Assembly (NCBI GenBank): GCA_017532885.1 | Contig: JAFXIS010000019.1 | Location: forward strand, 1-20,871 | From: Alistipes sp. | Lineage (GTDB): Bacteria > Bacteroidota > Bacteroidia > Bacteroidales > Rikenellaceae | Direction: 5' to 3' | Length of the DNA stretch: 20,871 nucleotides | Shown here: piece by piece, positions 1 to 8,265 of the stretch | Layout of the letters: each line of letters opens with the position of its first letter | How positions within the stretch are numbered: position 1 is the stretch's first letter | Notes under the pieces: model-generated | What the model was told of the DNA's origin: nothing | Database searches by the model: none | Seen by the model: only the letters and a program-made list of their open reading frames with translations | Program-made: the position numbers and the translations under genes

Positions 1-20
1 GAATTTTGAATTCTCCTCTC

Positions 21-368
21 CTATCTGCACTCTTCTGCGTCGCGCTTAAGTTGCTCGCGCAAAGCGTCGATTGACGAAAAACGCTGCTCATCGCGGATTT
101 TGCGTAGGAGGTGTACCTCGATTTCCTTGCCATAAAGGTCGCCCTCGAAGCCGAAAAGATGTGTTTCCAAAAGGCGTGTAGTGCCATCGACCGAAGGGCG
201 CATGCCGATGTTCGACATGGCATTGTATTCGTGACCTAAGAAAATAACCTTTGAGGCGTATACGCCATTCTCAATCTCGGTAAGTCTATGAGCATCTATG
301 TTAGCTGTGGGAAAACCTATTTTACGCCCCAGTTGCGCACCTCGAATAACCTCGCCCCTGATAATCAT
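21..368 (-). CDS. Stand-alone riboflavin kinase (flavokinase) domain protein
   Basis: A 115-residue protein matching only the C-terminal flavokinase half of bifunctional RibF. It would phosphorylate riboflavin to FMN with ATP in the cytosol. Visible family motifs are GxxxGRKIGFPTANI near residues 10-24 (the PTAN metal/ATP motif), NIGMRPSVDGT around 53-63, and LLETHLFGFEGDLYGKEI, whose ETH glutamate is the presumed catalytic base. The usual RibF is about 310 residues with an N-terminal FMN adenylyltransferase domain. That half is absent: the permease gene ends only 30 bases upstream. The ATG at 366-368 starts right at the domain border, so the protein looks like a complete small kinase rather than a random fragment, but a deletion derivative of a full ribF cannot be excluded. 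It is the last visible gene of the rsfS-ftsH operon. I see the motifs; the kinase role is family knowledge. Confidence 0.85.
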   Translation of the reverse strand: MIIRGEVIRGAQLGRKIGFPTANIDAHRLTEIENGVYASKVIFLGHEYNAMSNIGMRPSVDGTTRLLETHLFGFEGDLYGKEIEVHLLRKIRDEQRFSSIDALREQLKRDAEECR

Positions 369-398
369 TATACCTTATATTATATATAAAATGCCGTA

Positions 399-1505
399 TT
401 AAATATTCTGTGTGAGTTTCTTTACGAGCGAGAACTCCGAGAAAAACTCCTTTGCCAAAACTCGCAACACCGTATAAGAGGGTATCGCCAAAAGCATACC
501 CAGGATTCCCGCCATATATCCTGCAACGAGGATAACCAGGAAAATCTCCAACGGATGTGCCTTCACTCGCTCGGAATAAATCGTAGGCTGCAATACAAAG
601 TCGTCAAAGCCCTTTGTGCAGAAGAGCGTGCAGACGATGATTGTAACCGTATGTATGGCCGTATAACCCTCAATGGGGCTTACAATGCCGATGAATGCCG
701 AAATTATACCTCCGATAAGTGGTCCTGCATAGGGTATGACATTCATAACTCCCATAATCAGGCCGATAAGCAGAGCATTGTCGGTTGTCATGCCGAAGAG
801 TATCATTATGGTCGAGATAACGACCATAAGGATAAGGCTCTCGGTTAAAAGTCCCGTAAAATAGCGCGATAGTAATACCGTAATCGAATCCAAAGCATGC
901 GTTTCATTCTTTTGCAATCGGTCGGGGAACATGGCGGTGACCATAGAGTAGAACAGACCATCCTCCTTAAGGAAGAAGAATGTGATGAACGAAATGGAGA
1001 ATACGGCAATCAGTGAAGACAACGCCAAGTTTACAATCGAAGTAAAGGTGTTGTTTATAGTGCCGTAATTGACAAAGTCCTTAAGGAATGTGCCGATGGT
1101 TTCACGCAGCGAGAACTCCGTTTCGGGGAGTGCAAACATGCGTTGCAAGTAGGCTTGCGCATGAGCCAAAGGCTCCTCAATGGATGCTAATACGGTGGTG
1201 AAATCCAACTGTGCAAACTCGTTTATCTTATTGAAGATAAGAGGTATAAACAGCGAGAAGATAGCCGCAAATGCAACTAAAATTATAACCAAAGTAATAG
1301 CTGCAGCGGCCCAACGCGGCAGATGGTGCTCCTTAATGCGGATGCGTAGGAGCCAGCCGACCAAAGGTCGTCCGACGATGGCAAGTACCGCAGCGACAAG
1401 AATGTATATGACCACAGAGCTGAAGTACCATACTAAAAACAGCACCAATGCAGTAATTGCTGCACCAACCAAAAAACGGAGTATACTCTGAGGTGTAATA
1501 GTCAT
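399..1505 (-). CDS. AI-2E family (PerM/YdiK-like) membrane permease
   Basis: A 368-residue polytopic inner-membrane protein of the AI-2E/PerM family (PF01594 type). Hydrophobic segments fall near residues 9-50 (two), 66-92, 154-180, 212-236, 240-275, 280-300 and 318-350. The family signatures are visible: VIPYAGPLIGG around 256-266, LQPTIYSER around 305-313, then HPLEIF and a glycine-rich final pair of helices. Members have been linked to autoinducer-2 export, Na+/H+ exchange or general efflux, and the substrate cannot be read from the sequence. It starts 18 bases after the end of psd and is followed after 30 bases by the riboflavin kinase domain gene, so it is probably co-transcribed. The length is normal for the family. 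Confidence 0.9.
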   Translation of the reverse strand: MTITPQSILRFLVGAAITALVLFLVWYFSSVVIYILVAAVLAIVGRPLVGWLLRIRIKEHHLPRWAAAAITLVIILVAFAAIFSLFIPLIFNKINEFAQLDFTTVLASIEEPLAHAQAYLQRMFALPETEFSLRETIGTFLKDFVNYGTINNTFTSIVNLALSSLIAVFSISFITFFFLKEDGLFYSMVTAMFPDRLQKNETHALDSITVLLSRYFTGLLTESLILMVVISTIMILFGMTTDNALLIGLIMGVMNVIPYAGPLIGGIISAFIGIVSPIEGYTAIHTVTIIVCTLFCTKGFDDFVLQPTIYSERVKAHPLEIFLVILVAGYMAGILGMLLAIPSYTVLRVLAKEFFSEFSLVKKLTQNI

Positions 1506-1523
1506 TGCGTGTCAGGTTTAAGT

Positions 1524-2192
1524 TTATCTGCGTAATCTTACAAGAGGAGTCTGCGAACCAATAACGGGGTCGCCAATCTCTACCAATAACTCGCTATCCT
1601 TGGGAACAAGAACATCAATTCGTGAGCCAAATTTGATGAATCCGAATACATCGTTTTGTCCCACTTTATCGCCAATTTTGATATATGACACGATGCGGCG
1701 TGCGATAAGTCCCGCTACCTGACGGAAGAGGACATGATTGCCGTCGTTCATCTTCACTACGGTCGTCGTGCGCTCGTTCTCGGTCGAAGACTTCGGATGC
1801 CAAGCGATAAGGAAGCGGCCGGGGTGATATTTGTAATACTCAACTTCGCCTGATACCGGCATCCAGTTCATGTGGATATTGGTAACCGACATGAAAATCG
1901 AGATTTGAAGCATATCTTTCTTCATGTACTCATCCTCGTAGACAACCTCGGTTACAACAACACGACCATCGCATGGCGAGAACACAAGGTCGTTATCATG
2001 AATCTTTACTCGGCGAGGCTCGCGGAAAAATGCCACGATAAAGAACCAAAACGCAACGAGTATCACAGTGCTCATGATAATTAGCGCCCCATTGAAGTGG
2101 TGTTTCATAAAGTGATACATCAGAGCCCATAATGCTAAGCATATGAGGCCCGAAATGGCGATTATCCTATATCCTTCTTTGTTGATTTTCAT
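1524..2192 (-). CDS. psd: Phosphatidylserine decarboxylase proenzyme
   Basis: A 222-residue enzyme that decarboxylates phosphatidylserine to phosphatidylethanolamine at the inner membrane. It belongs to the short PSD class. Two hydrophobic helices (about residues 10-27 and 35-55) anchor it, followed by the conserved FFREPRR. SPCDGRV lies at 72-78, a conserved histidine in NIHMNW near 107, and the self-cleavage site FGS at 188-190. There the chain should be cut between Gly189 and Ser190 to give alpha and beta subunits, with Ser190 becoming the pyruvoyl cofactor. It lies 43 bases downstream of cdsA, the enzyme that makes CDP-diacylglycerol, so two steps of phospholipid synthesis sit together. 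No pssA (phosphatidylserine synthase) gene is seen here; that gene must be elsewhere. Confidence 0.95.
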   Translation of the reverse strand: MKINKEGYRIIAISGLICLALWALMYHFMKHHFNGALIIMSTVILVAFWFFIVAFFREPRRVKIHDNDLVFSPCDGRVVVTEVVYEDEYMKKDMLQISIFMSVTNIHMNWMPVSGEVEYYKYHPGRFLIAWHPKSSTENERTTTVVKMNDGNHVLFRQVAGLIARRIVSYIKIGDKVGQNDVFGFIKFGSRIDVLVPKDSELLVEIGDPVIGSQTPLVRLRR

Positions 2193-2235
2193 ATGTTTAT
2201 ATGTTTAGGTTTTCAATTATTGGTTAATCGGTAGG

Positions 2236-3102
2236 TTATGCTATTGCAAAAAATATCAGATAGAGGAATACGAAAGGCACCGAGAGGATAAGCGCATCGA
2301 AGCGGTCGAGCCAACCTCCGTGTCCCGGTAATATATGCCCCGAATCCTTAACATCGACCGAACGCTTGAATAGCGACTCTACCAAGTCACCAAAGACGCC
2401 CGATATGGCAGCAATAAGTGCTAAGCCTATCCATTCGATAGGGTTGCCATCCATCACCACCGACGCGAGGTAACCCATAGCCATAGCACCTAAAAGGCCT
2501 CCGACAAAGCCTTCCCATGATTTCTTGGGAGAGATGCGCTCGAAGAGGCGGTGCTTGCCAAGCGTAATACCGAACATATAGGCAAAGACATCATTTGCCC
2601 AGATGATGAAGATGTAGAACAACACAGCCAAAGGACTCCATTCTCCTTGTCCCAACAAAACGGGAATAAAGAGTAGTAATGACATCGGCATGGCGACATA
2701 GACAATACCCATAAGCGTTGTACCGATATTTGCAATCGGGGTAGGGCTCTTGCGATAGAGTTCACATACAAACATCATGGGTAAAAGCAGCATGATATAG
2801 AGCAGGAGTATTACGGCAAGTATCAGCAGTGTATCGCTTACCGTGCTATCGCTAATAAGGAACAGCATGCAGGCGAATGCTATGATAAAGATGCTACCGC
2901 CGGCAATGTATCCCAAATACTTCTGGGGTTGGTAACCCGCCTTCGTTGCCAAGCGATAGAACTCGCGTTCTCCACCGATTATAATGGCAAGGAGTAGTAC
3001 TCCAAAGCTCCATTTTGACCATAATATAGCGCCAAGCACCACAGCCAATAGGACTATGCCGCTGGCTGTTCGTACAAGGAAGTTCTTCATTTTGTCGCTC
3101 AT
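2236..3102 (-). CDS. cdsA: Phosphatidate cytidylyltransferase (CDP-diglyceride synthase)
   Basis: A 288-residue integral membrane enzyme converting phosphatidate plus CTP to CDP-diacylglycerol, the precursor of all phospholipid head-group branches. About eight hydrophobic helices are visible. The C-terminal family signature is present at residues 243-269: SLFKR, then VKDSG, then LPGHGGWLDRFD, with the metal-binding Asp residues near 266 and 269. Further conserved pieces are WANDVFAY (168-175) and SPKKSWEG (191-198). It starts 29 bases after the stop of ftsH and is followed after 43 bases by psd. The length and motifs are complete, with no sign of damage. Confidence 0.96.
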   Translation of the reverse strand: MSDKMKNFLVRTASGIVLLAVVLGAILWSKWSFGVLLLAIIIGGEREFYRLATKAGYQPQKYLGYIAGGSIFIIAFACMLFLISDSTVSDTLLILAVILLLYIMLLLPMMFVCELYRKSPTPIANIGTTLMGIVYVAMPMSLLLFIPVLLGQGEWSPLAVLFYIFIIWANDVFAYMFGITLGKHRLFERISPKKSWEGFVGGLLGAMAMGYLASVVMDGNPIEWIGLALIAAISGVFGDLVESLFKRSVDVKDSGHILPGHGGWLDRFDALILSVPFVFLYLIFFAIA

Positions 3103-3131
3103 GCTCTTATCTCTGTTTGGTAAGTTTGTGC

Positions 3132-5198
3132 TTATTTTTGTAACACTTCAGGCTCTGCGGCGGTGGTTACGATATCAGACTCTCCGTCTGTCGAAGGTGC
3201 AATTGTCGCACCCTCGTTCTTTGCCGCTGCGGCATTCTGCTCCTGCTCCTGCTCCTCTTTTTGAGCCTGAGCCGATTTACCCAATATAGCCTCGATATCC
3301 TCAGCGTAGATTGTCTCCTTCTCCAAAAGGAGGTCTGCCATGGCATTTATCTTATCGTTGTTCTCTTCGATAATTGCGCGGGCACGATTATATGCCTCAT
3401 CCAATATGCGGCGCACCTCGGAATCAATCTCGTGGGCAGTTTGCTCACTGAATGGCTTTGTGAAGGTGTCGCGTGTACCCGTTGAGTCGTAATAACTTAT
3501 GGGGCCAATCTTCTTGCTCATGCCGTAGTATGTCACCATCGCATAGGTTGTCTTGGTTGCGCGCTCCAAGTCGCTCAACGCACCTGCTCCAAGAGTGCCA
3601 TAGTTCACCTCCTCGGCAATGCGACCTCCAAGTAAGCCTGATAATTGCTCCGAAAGAGTGTTGTTCGTAACATGCACGCGCTCCTCGTCGGGTACCGACC
3701 ATGTAGCACCCAAGCTCTTGCCTCGCGGAATGATTGTGACCTTCAAAACGGGATCGCACTCCTTGAGCATCCACATCACTGTGGCGTGTCCTGCCTCATG
3801 AATTGCCGTAGCGCGGCGCTCGGCGGGTGAAATGCTCTTATTGCGTTTCTCCAAACCTCCGATTATACGGTCGATAGCCGCCATGAAATCTTCGCGCGTA
3901 ACCATCTTCTTGTCGTGGCGAGCGGCGATAAGGGCAGCCTCGTTGCAGACATTGGCGATATCGGCACCTGAGAATCCGGGGGTCTGCTTCGCCAAGAATG
4001 CGCGGTCGATATTGCCATCCATCTTTATGTGGCGCAGATGTACATTGAAAATCGCCTCTCGCTCTTTTGCATCGGGCAAGCCGACATCAATTTGACGGTC
4101 GAAGCGTCCGGCGCGCATAAGCGCCTTATCCAAAATATCTACACGGTTTGTTGCTGCCAAAACGATAACGCCCGTATTGGTCTGGAATCCGTCCATCTCG
4201 GTAAGGAGCTGATTAAGCGTGTTTTCGCGCTCGTCATTGCCCGAGAAACCTGCGTTCTTGCCTCGTGCACGACCTATGGCGTCAATCTCGTCGATAAAGA
4301 CGATACATGGAGCCTTCTCCTTTGCTTGCTCGAAGAGGTCGCGCACGCGCGAAGCACCCACACCGACAAACATCTCGACAAAATCGGAACCCGAAATCGA
4401 GAGGAATGGTACATTTGCCTCGCCGGCTACTGCCTTTGCCAAAAGTGTCTTACCCGTTCCCGGAGGGCCTACAAGCAATGCTCCCTTAGGAATTTTTGCT
4501 CCCAACTCACGATATTTATCGGCCTTGCGCAAGAAATCGACAATCTCCATAATCTCAACCTTTGCCTCCTCCAAACCTGCGACATCTTTGAATGTGACGC
4601 GCTTATTTGGGTTGTCTTTGTCGAATACCTGGGCGCGGGCTTTGCCGACATTCATGATATTGCCGCCACCGCCACCTCCGCGTGACATGCTACGCATAAT
4701 GAAGAACCAGAAACCGACAATCAATATCCATGGAAGGATATTGAGCAAGAAGTTGCTCCAGCCGTTGCGCTCCTCGATATACTCGATGCTGACGGGGTTA
4801 TTCTCCACATCGGAAGCCTCTTTGGCAGCTTTGATGTCTTGGTCCAAAAGCTCCACAGAACCAATCGTGAAGAACATCTGCTCGCCATCTTTGGGGAGGT
4901 TCTTCATTGTTGTGTTCTCCTCGCTATTGCGATATTGCTCGATAGCCTCATCCGTGAGGTAGACTTTGGCTGTACTCTTGTTGGTGACGACGATGCGCTC
5001 AACTTCACCCTTACGAACCATCTCTACGACCGCATTGGTATTGGTCTTGACAGGTTCTGCAACACCACCGCCAAATAGAGAATATCCGATAATGGCGATG
5101 ATGATAGCAGCCCAAAACCACATGAAATTAAACTTCACGATAAGCGTCTTGGGCGTCTGTTTGTTATTCTTTTTCTTGTTGTTATTCTTATTTGTCAT
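3132..5198 (-). CDS. ftsH: ATP-dependent zinc metalloprotease FtsH
   Basis: A 688-residue membrane AAA+ protease that extracts and degrades misfolded or regulatory membrane proteins as a hexamer. A basic, Asn/Lys-rich N-terminus precedes the first helix (about 24-42). A periplasmic FtsH extracellular domain spans about 50-145, and the second helix lies at 152-168, followed by a six-glycine stretch. Walker A GPPGTGKT is at 244-251, Walker B IVFIDE at 299-304, and the second-region-of-homology arginines lie in MRAGRFDR near 362 and 365. The zinc site HEAGH is at 467-471 with the likely third ligand Asp543. The last 50 residues are a low-complexity Gln/Glu/Ala-rich tail. The gene is 114 bases downstream of rsfS, with a hairpin between them. 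Length is slightly above the E. coli protein because of the tails. Confidence 0.98.
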   Translation of the reverse strand: MTNKNNNKKKNNKQTPKTLIVKFNFMWFWAAIIIAIIGYSLFGGGVAEPVKTNTNAVVEMVRKGEVERIVVTNKSTAKVYLTDEAIEQYRNSEENTTMKNLPKDGEQMFFTIGSVELLDQDIKAAKEASDVENNPVSIEYIEERNGWSNFLLNILPWILIVGFWFFIMRSMSRGGGGGGNIMNVGKARAQVFDKDNPNKRVTFKDVAGLEEAKVEIMEIVDFLRKADKYRELGAKIPKGALLVGPPGTGKTLLAKAVAGEANVPFLSISGSDFVEMFVGVGASRVRDLFEQAKEKAPCIVFIDEIDAIGRARGKNAGFSGNDERENTLNQLLTEMDGFQTNTGVIVLAATNRVDILDKALMRAGRFDRQIDVGLPDAKEREAIFNVHLRHIKMDGNIDRAFLAKQTPGFSGADIANVCNEAALIAARHDKKMVTREDFMAAIDRIIGGLEKRNKSISPAERRATAIHEAGHATVMWMLKECDPVLKVTIIPRGKSLGATWSVPDEERVHVTNNTLSEQLSGLLGGRIAEEVNYGTLGAGALSDLERATKTTYAMVTYYGMSKKIGPISYYDSTGTRDTFTKPFSEQTAHEIDSEVRRILDEAYNRARAIIEENNDKINAMADLLLEKETIYAEDIEAILGKSAQAQKEEQEQEQNAAAAKNEGATIAPSTDGESDIVTTAAEPEVLQK

Positions 5199-5255
5199 AT
5201 CGTATGCAGAGCAGTAGAGCCTCTGCTACTCAATAGTTGTTGTAAATATTGCTAA

Positions 5256-5290
5256 ACCCTCATCCTCTACAAATGTAGCAGGAGGAGGGT
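5256..5290 (-). promoter_or_regulatory. Intercistronic hairpin between rsfS and ftsH
   Basis: A long imperfect inverted repeat. ACCCTC pairs with GAGGGT, then TCCT with AGGA and TAC with GTA, closing on a four-base AAAT loop. It lies 22 bases past the rsfS stop. No strong U-run follows on the minus strand (TTTAGCAATATTT), so it could be a weak attenuator, an RNA-processing site or a 3' stabiliser between a small early gene and ftsH. Its tip also contains a TACATTTG that fits the -7 box consensus, but no matching -33 box was found. Confidence 0.4.
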
Positions 5291-5312
5291 AGTTGATGCT
5301 TAAATGCGGATG

Positions 5313-5663
5313 TTATAACTCGTAGTCGTACTTCTTCATCGGAGCATCGGCCCACAACTCCTCCAAATGGTAGAACTCGCGGAGCTCGGTCTGGAAGATG
5401 TGAACTACAACATCGAGGTAGTCCATTGCAATCCAAAAGGCATTCTGCTGACCCTCGATACGCCACAACTTCTCGCCCAACTTCTCCATTACCTCCTGCT
5501 CGATGCCGTCGGCAATGGCTGCAACCTGCGCCGTAGAGTCGGCATTGCAGACGATGAAGTGTGAACATATCGCGCCGTCGAAGCCCGAAAGATCCAATGA
5601 TACAATATCCTTACCCTTTTTGTCCTGAATTGCGTTTACTATCGTTTCAATCAATTTTTCCAT
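5313..5663 (-). CDS. rsfS: Ribosome silencing factor RsfS (Iojap/RsfA family)
   Basis: A 116-residue protein of the Iojap/RsfS family, which binds ribosomal protein L14 and blocks joining of the 30S and 50S subunits during nutrient limitation. The family core is visible: DLSGF near 24-28, SHFIVCNADS around 34-43, WRIEGQQNAFWIAMDY in the middle, then VVVHIF and REFYHLEELWAD near the C-terminus. Length is typical. It is the first gene of the minus-strand run into ftsH, cdsA and psd. A likely promoter sits just upstream (5692-5723). Confidence 0.95.
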   Translation of the reverse strand: MEKLIETIVNAIQDKKGKDIVSLDLSGFDGAICSHFIVCNADSTAQVAAIADGIEQEVMEKLGEKLWRIEGQQNAFWIAMDYLDVVVHIFQTELREFYHLEELWADAPMKKYDYEL

Positions 5664-5691
5664 ACTCTTTGTCTATATACATATAACTTTG

Positions 5692-5723
5692 CAAATATAT
5701 GATTTTTTTGTCATATTATGAAA
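5692..5723 (-). promoter_or_regulatory. Probable promoter of the rsfS-ftsH operon
   Basis: On the minus strand the -7 box TATATTTG (5699-5692) fits the Bacteroidota consensus TAnnTTTG. Twenty bases upstream is TTTC (5723-5720), one mismatch from the -33 box TTTG. This leaves a short 5' leader of about 25 bases before the ATG at 5663. Confidence 0.55.
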
Positions 5724-5767
5724 TAAAATGGGTGTTGTTGTGCCGGTTTGTGAATGTTTTTGCATAA

Positions 5768-5815
5768 AACGCAAAATTACGAGCCTCTATTTTGAGTGAC
5801 TCGTAATTTTGTGTG
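5768..5815 (-). terminator. Intrinsic terminator after oxyR
   Basis: Perfect 12-bp inverted repeat CAAAATTACGAG (5772-5783) / CTCGTAATTTTG (5800-5811) with a 16-base loop. The stem extends about three more pairs outward, one of them G-T. On the minus strand the stem is followed by GTTTTATGC. It lies about 40 bases after the oxyR stop. It may also act weakly for transcripts on the plus strand, but no plus-strand gene ends here. Confidence 0.65.
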
Positions 5816-5851
5816 GTCGTTTTGTTGTATGAAATGGTCTATTAACTACCG

Positions 5852-6760
5852 CTAATGCATAAATTTTTGAAGATTGCCCACCTTGTCGATAATCGTACGC
5901 TCCAATGCGTTTATGATAGATGTCTTAACATATGTGCGACGGATGGCTATGGCTATGCGACGCGAAGTAGCACCTTTTGCCAACATTTTGATTTGCGATT
6001 TACGCTCCTTTGGGATATATTCAAGAGCCATTTCGGGTATTATGGTCATGCACGAAGTGCAGTTCACGATACGCATCAAAGTATCCAACGAACCCGATTC
6101 GAAGTAGTAGTGTGACGGCATATTGCGGCGTGCCTGGCAGAGTTCCAAAATCTGGTCGCGCATGCAGTTGCCACGGCTGAGGAGGATTAAATCCTTGAGG
6201 TCTATATCCTCGATGCGGATGTTTGAACGCTCATAAAGCGGATTCGAGGGCGAAACATATGCGTAGAAGTGGTCGCTGAAGAGGTCGCGCTCCAAAATTC
6301 CCTCGCCACAAGTACCGCTTGCAACCAACGCAGCATCTATCTTGTCGCGTTTCAGAGCGTCGATAATATCTGCCGTAACCATCTCGCGGATTTCAAGCTC
6401 TACATTGGGGTAGCTCTTCACAAAGTCGGGTATAAACTTATGCAACAGATAGGGTGCAATTGTAGGAATTACACCTAAGCGCAATTTGCCGGCAGTTTCA
6501 CCTTTTAACTCGGCTACCGACTCGCGGATGGTGTTGTAGGCCTTCAGAGTCTCCTGTGCTTGGGCGATTACTACGGCGCCCGCCTCGGTAGGGATAACGG
6601 GTTTCTTTGAGCGGTCCAAAAGAATTACTCCAAGCTCATCTTCCAACGCTTTGATTTGCATCGAAAGAGAGGGCTGCGTTACGAAGCAATGCTCCGAAGC
6701 GGCCGAAAAACTGCCGCAGTTAGCTACCTCGATGAGGTATTGTAATTGAATAATAGTCAT
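5852..6760 (-). CDS. oxyR: LysR-family hydrogen peroxide sensor OxyR
   Basis: A 302-residue LysR-type regulator. Residues 1-60 form the winged helix-turn-helix (SFSAASEHCFVTQPSLSMQI, then LGVILLDR). The rest is the periplasmic-binding-like effector domain. The sequence around residues 196-208 is RGNCMRDQILELC, which places cysteines at 199 and 208. These are the same positions as the peroxide-reactive and resolving cysteines of E. coli OxyR, and this is why I call OxyR rather than a generic LysR protein. In Bacteroidota OxyR activates catalase, Dps, Ahp and similar genes. None of these is adjacent here: the divergent neighbour is trpS. It has its own consensus promoter and a downstream hairpin, so it is probably monocistronic. 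Confidence 0.93.
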   Translation of the reverse strand: MTIIQLQYLIEVANCGSFSAASEHCFVTQPSLSMQIKALEDELGVILLDRSKKPVIPTEAGAVVIAQAQETLKAYNTIRESVAELKGETAGKLRLGVIPTIAPYLLHKFIPDFVKSYPNVELEIREMVTADIIDALKRDKIDAALVASGTCGEGILERDLFSDHFYAYVSPSNPLYERSNIRIEDIDLKDLILLSRGNCMRDQILELCQARRNMPSHYYFESGSLDTLMRIVNCTSCMTIIPEMALEYIPKERKSQIKMLAKGATSRRIAIAIRRTYVKTSIINALERTIIDKVGNLQKFMH

Positions 6761-6840
6761 GGTGTTAATAGTTATATGCTCTCAGGTTGATATGTTGGTG
6801 ATTACGGTTTCTGCTAATACTGTATACTGAATGCTTACTA

Positions 6841-6871
6841 CAAAAGTATAAAAAATAATTATAGTATCAAA
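6841..6871 (-). promoter_or_regulatory. Consensus promoter of oxyR
   Basis: On the minus strand TTTG (6871-6868), a 19-base spacer, then TACTTTTG (6848-6841) match the Bacteroidota -33/-7 consensus exactly. The predicted leader is about 75 bases. No clear OxyR tetrad operator was recognised around it. Confidence 0.75.
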
Positions 6872-7014
6872 CTGAAAAAGTATAATTTTTTGGTCGATAT
6901 GAGATTCTTGTACAGATAAGTTCTATTCGGAATGAATGTGGAATGGCATTTTGCGCATAATCGAGCCGCGAAGGAGGGGAAGTCGATTTTATATCGGGTT
7001 AATTTAGAGTTTTT

Positions 7015-7046
7015 TTTGGCGGTGCAGTATTAATTTCTTACTTTTG
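7015..7046 (+). promoter_or_regulatory. Consensus promoter of trpS
   Basis: TTTG (7015-7018), a 20-base spacer, then TACTTTTG (7039-7046) match the Bacteroidota promoter consensus exactly. The expected start of transcription lies near 7052, giving a leader of about 85 bases before the ATG at 7136. No Shine-Dalgarno sequence precedes that ATG, as is usual in this phylum. I saw no T-box or trp-leader peptide. Confidence 0.75.
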
Positions 7047-7135
7047 TGGATAATTTATGGTTTGATGTGTCTGCTCATGTGATATTTATGTGATTCTGGG
7101 TGACACGAAATGTAGCATAATAACAAAAATTAGAT

Positions 7136-8224
7136 ATGGGAAAAGTAATTTTGACGGGTGACCGTCCTACCGGAAAACTCCATTTGGGTCACTATGTGGG
7201 CTCGTTGCGTCAGCGTGTGGAGTTGCAAAACTCAGGTTTGTTCGAGAAGATTTTTATTATGGTTGCCGATGCGCAGGCCCTGACCGATAATGCCGACAAT
7301 CCCGAAAAGGTGCGTCAGAATATTATCGAGGTGGCATTGGATTATCTCTCGTGCGGTATTGACCCAACCAAATCGACAATCTTTATTCAGAGCATGGTGC
7401 CGGAGCTCACAGAGTTGGCATTTTACTATATGAATCTTGTTACGGTGGCTCGCTTGGAGCGTAATCCGACAGTTAAGTCGGAGATTGTGATGCGAGAGTT
7501 CGGCAAGTCTATTCCCGTAGGCTTCTATACCTATCCTATCTCGCAGGCTTCGGATATAACAGCTTTCCGTGCTACAACTGTGCCGGCTGGTGCCGACCAG
7601 GAGCCTATGATTGAGCAGACTCGCGAAATTGTACATAAATTTAACTCAATTTATGGTGAGACTTTGGTTGAGCCTGAGATTATGCTCCCGTCGAATTGTG
7701 CTTGTATGCGTTTGCCGGGTACAGATGGTAAGGCGAAGATGTCGAAGTCGCTCGGAAATTGCATCTATTTGTCGGATACGGCAGAGGATTTGCGTAAGAA
7801 GGTGATGAGCATGTATACCGACCCGAATCATATCCGCATTGAGGACCCGGGTTGTATTGAGGGCAACTGCGTATTTACTTATCTCGACGCCTTTTCTACA
7901 CCGGAGCATTTTGCAGCCTATATGCCTGATTATGCGTCGCTTGATGAGCTTAAGGCACACTATCAGCGTGGCGGCTTGGGCGATGTGAAGGTTAAGAAGT
8001 TCCTGTATGCCGTGTTACAAGAGATGCTGGAACCTATCCGCGCTCGTCGTAAGGAGTATGAGCAGGATATCGAGGGCGTGTACGAGATTTTGAAGCGAGG
8101 TTGCGAGGTTGCGCGCACTGAGGCTGCCGAGACACTCGATATGGTGCGCCGTGCAATGAAAATCAACTACTTTGATGATGCCGAGCTTATCCGCCAGCAG
8201 TCGGAGATGTATAAAGCAAAATAA
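7136..8224 (+). CDS. trpS: Tryptophanyl-tRNA synthetase
   Basis: A 362-residue class I aminoacyl-tRNA synthetase charging tRNA-Trp. The HIGH-type motif appears as PTGKLHLGH (residues 11-19) and the KMSKS loop as KAKMSKSLGN (about 199-208). Other family pieces include VADAQALTD near 43-51 and the Trp-pocket region PVGFYTYPISQASDITAF near 117-134. Length is a little above the 330 or so residues of the classic short bacterial form but normal for this branch. It has a strong upstream promoter and is followed after 41 bases by the CLC gene on the same strand, so the two may share a transcript. Confidence 0.96.
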   Translation: MGKVILTGDRPTGKLHLGHYVGSLRQRVELQNSGLFEKIFIMVADAQALTDNADNPEKVRQNIIEVALDYLSCGIDPTKSTIFIQSMVPELTELAFYYMNLVTVARLERNPTVKSEIVMREFGKSIPVGFYTYPISQASDITAFRATTVPAGADQEPMIEQTREIVHKFNSIYGETLVEPEIMLPSNCACMRLPGTDGKAKMSKSLGNCIYLSDTAEDLRKKVMSMYTDPNHIRIEDPGCIEGNCVFTYLDAFSTPEHFAAYMPDYASLDELKAHYQRGGLGDVKVKKFLYAVLQEMLEPIRARRKEYEQDIEGVYEILKRGCEVARTEAAETLDMVRRAMKINYFDDAELIRQQSEMYKAK

Positions 8225-8265
8225 TTTTTGTTAGGAACAAATAGTATTAAGACCCTTTTGAGAGG

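Larger units (their letters stand above)
6761..7135. other. Divergent intergenic region oxyR/trpS
   Basis: A 375-base gene-free stretch. It holds back-to-back consensus promoters for oxyR (6841-6871) and trpS (7015-7046). Between them, at about 6951-6990, lies a GC-richer segment containing CGAGCCGCGA and GGAGG, which resembles part of the intergenic element at 15461-15640. No small ORF or RNA gene was recognised. Confidence 0.6.

Noticed and set aside
4029..4962. Long plus-strand open frames (up to 247 codons) inside ftsH
   Set aside because: They lie antisense to the strongly conserved AAA+ region of ftsH, show no family features, and follow from codon bias on the opposite strand.
5260..5568. 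A 102-codon minus-strand frame overlapping rsfS
   Set aside because: It is out of frame with rsfS, whose whole sequence matches its family. The overlapping frame is Cys/Arg-rich without any recognisable pattern.
5852..6760. Calling the LysR protein CysB or another LysR member
   Set aside because: The cysteine pair at 199 and 208 within RGNCMRDQILELC is specific to OxyR.
7047..7135. T-box or trp leader upstream of trpS
   Set aside because: No T-box sequence, no specifier hairpin, no Trp-rich leader peptide and no terminator were visible in the 85-base leader.
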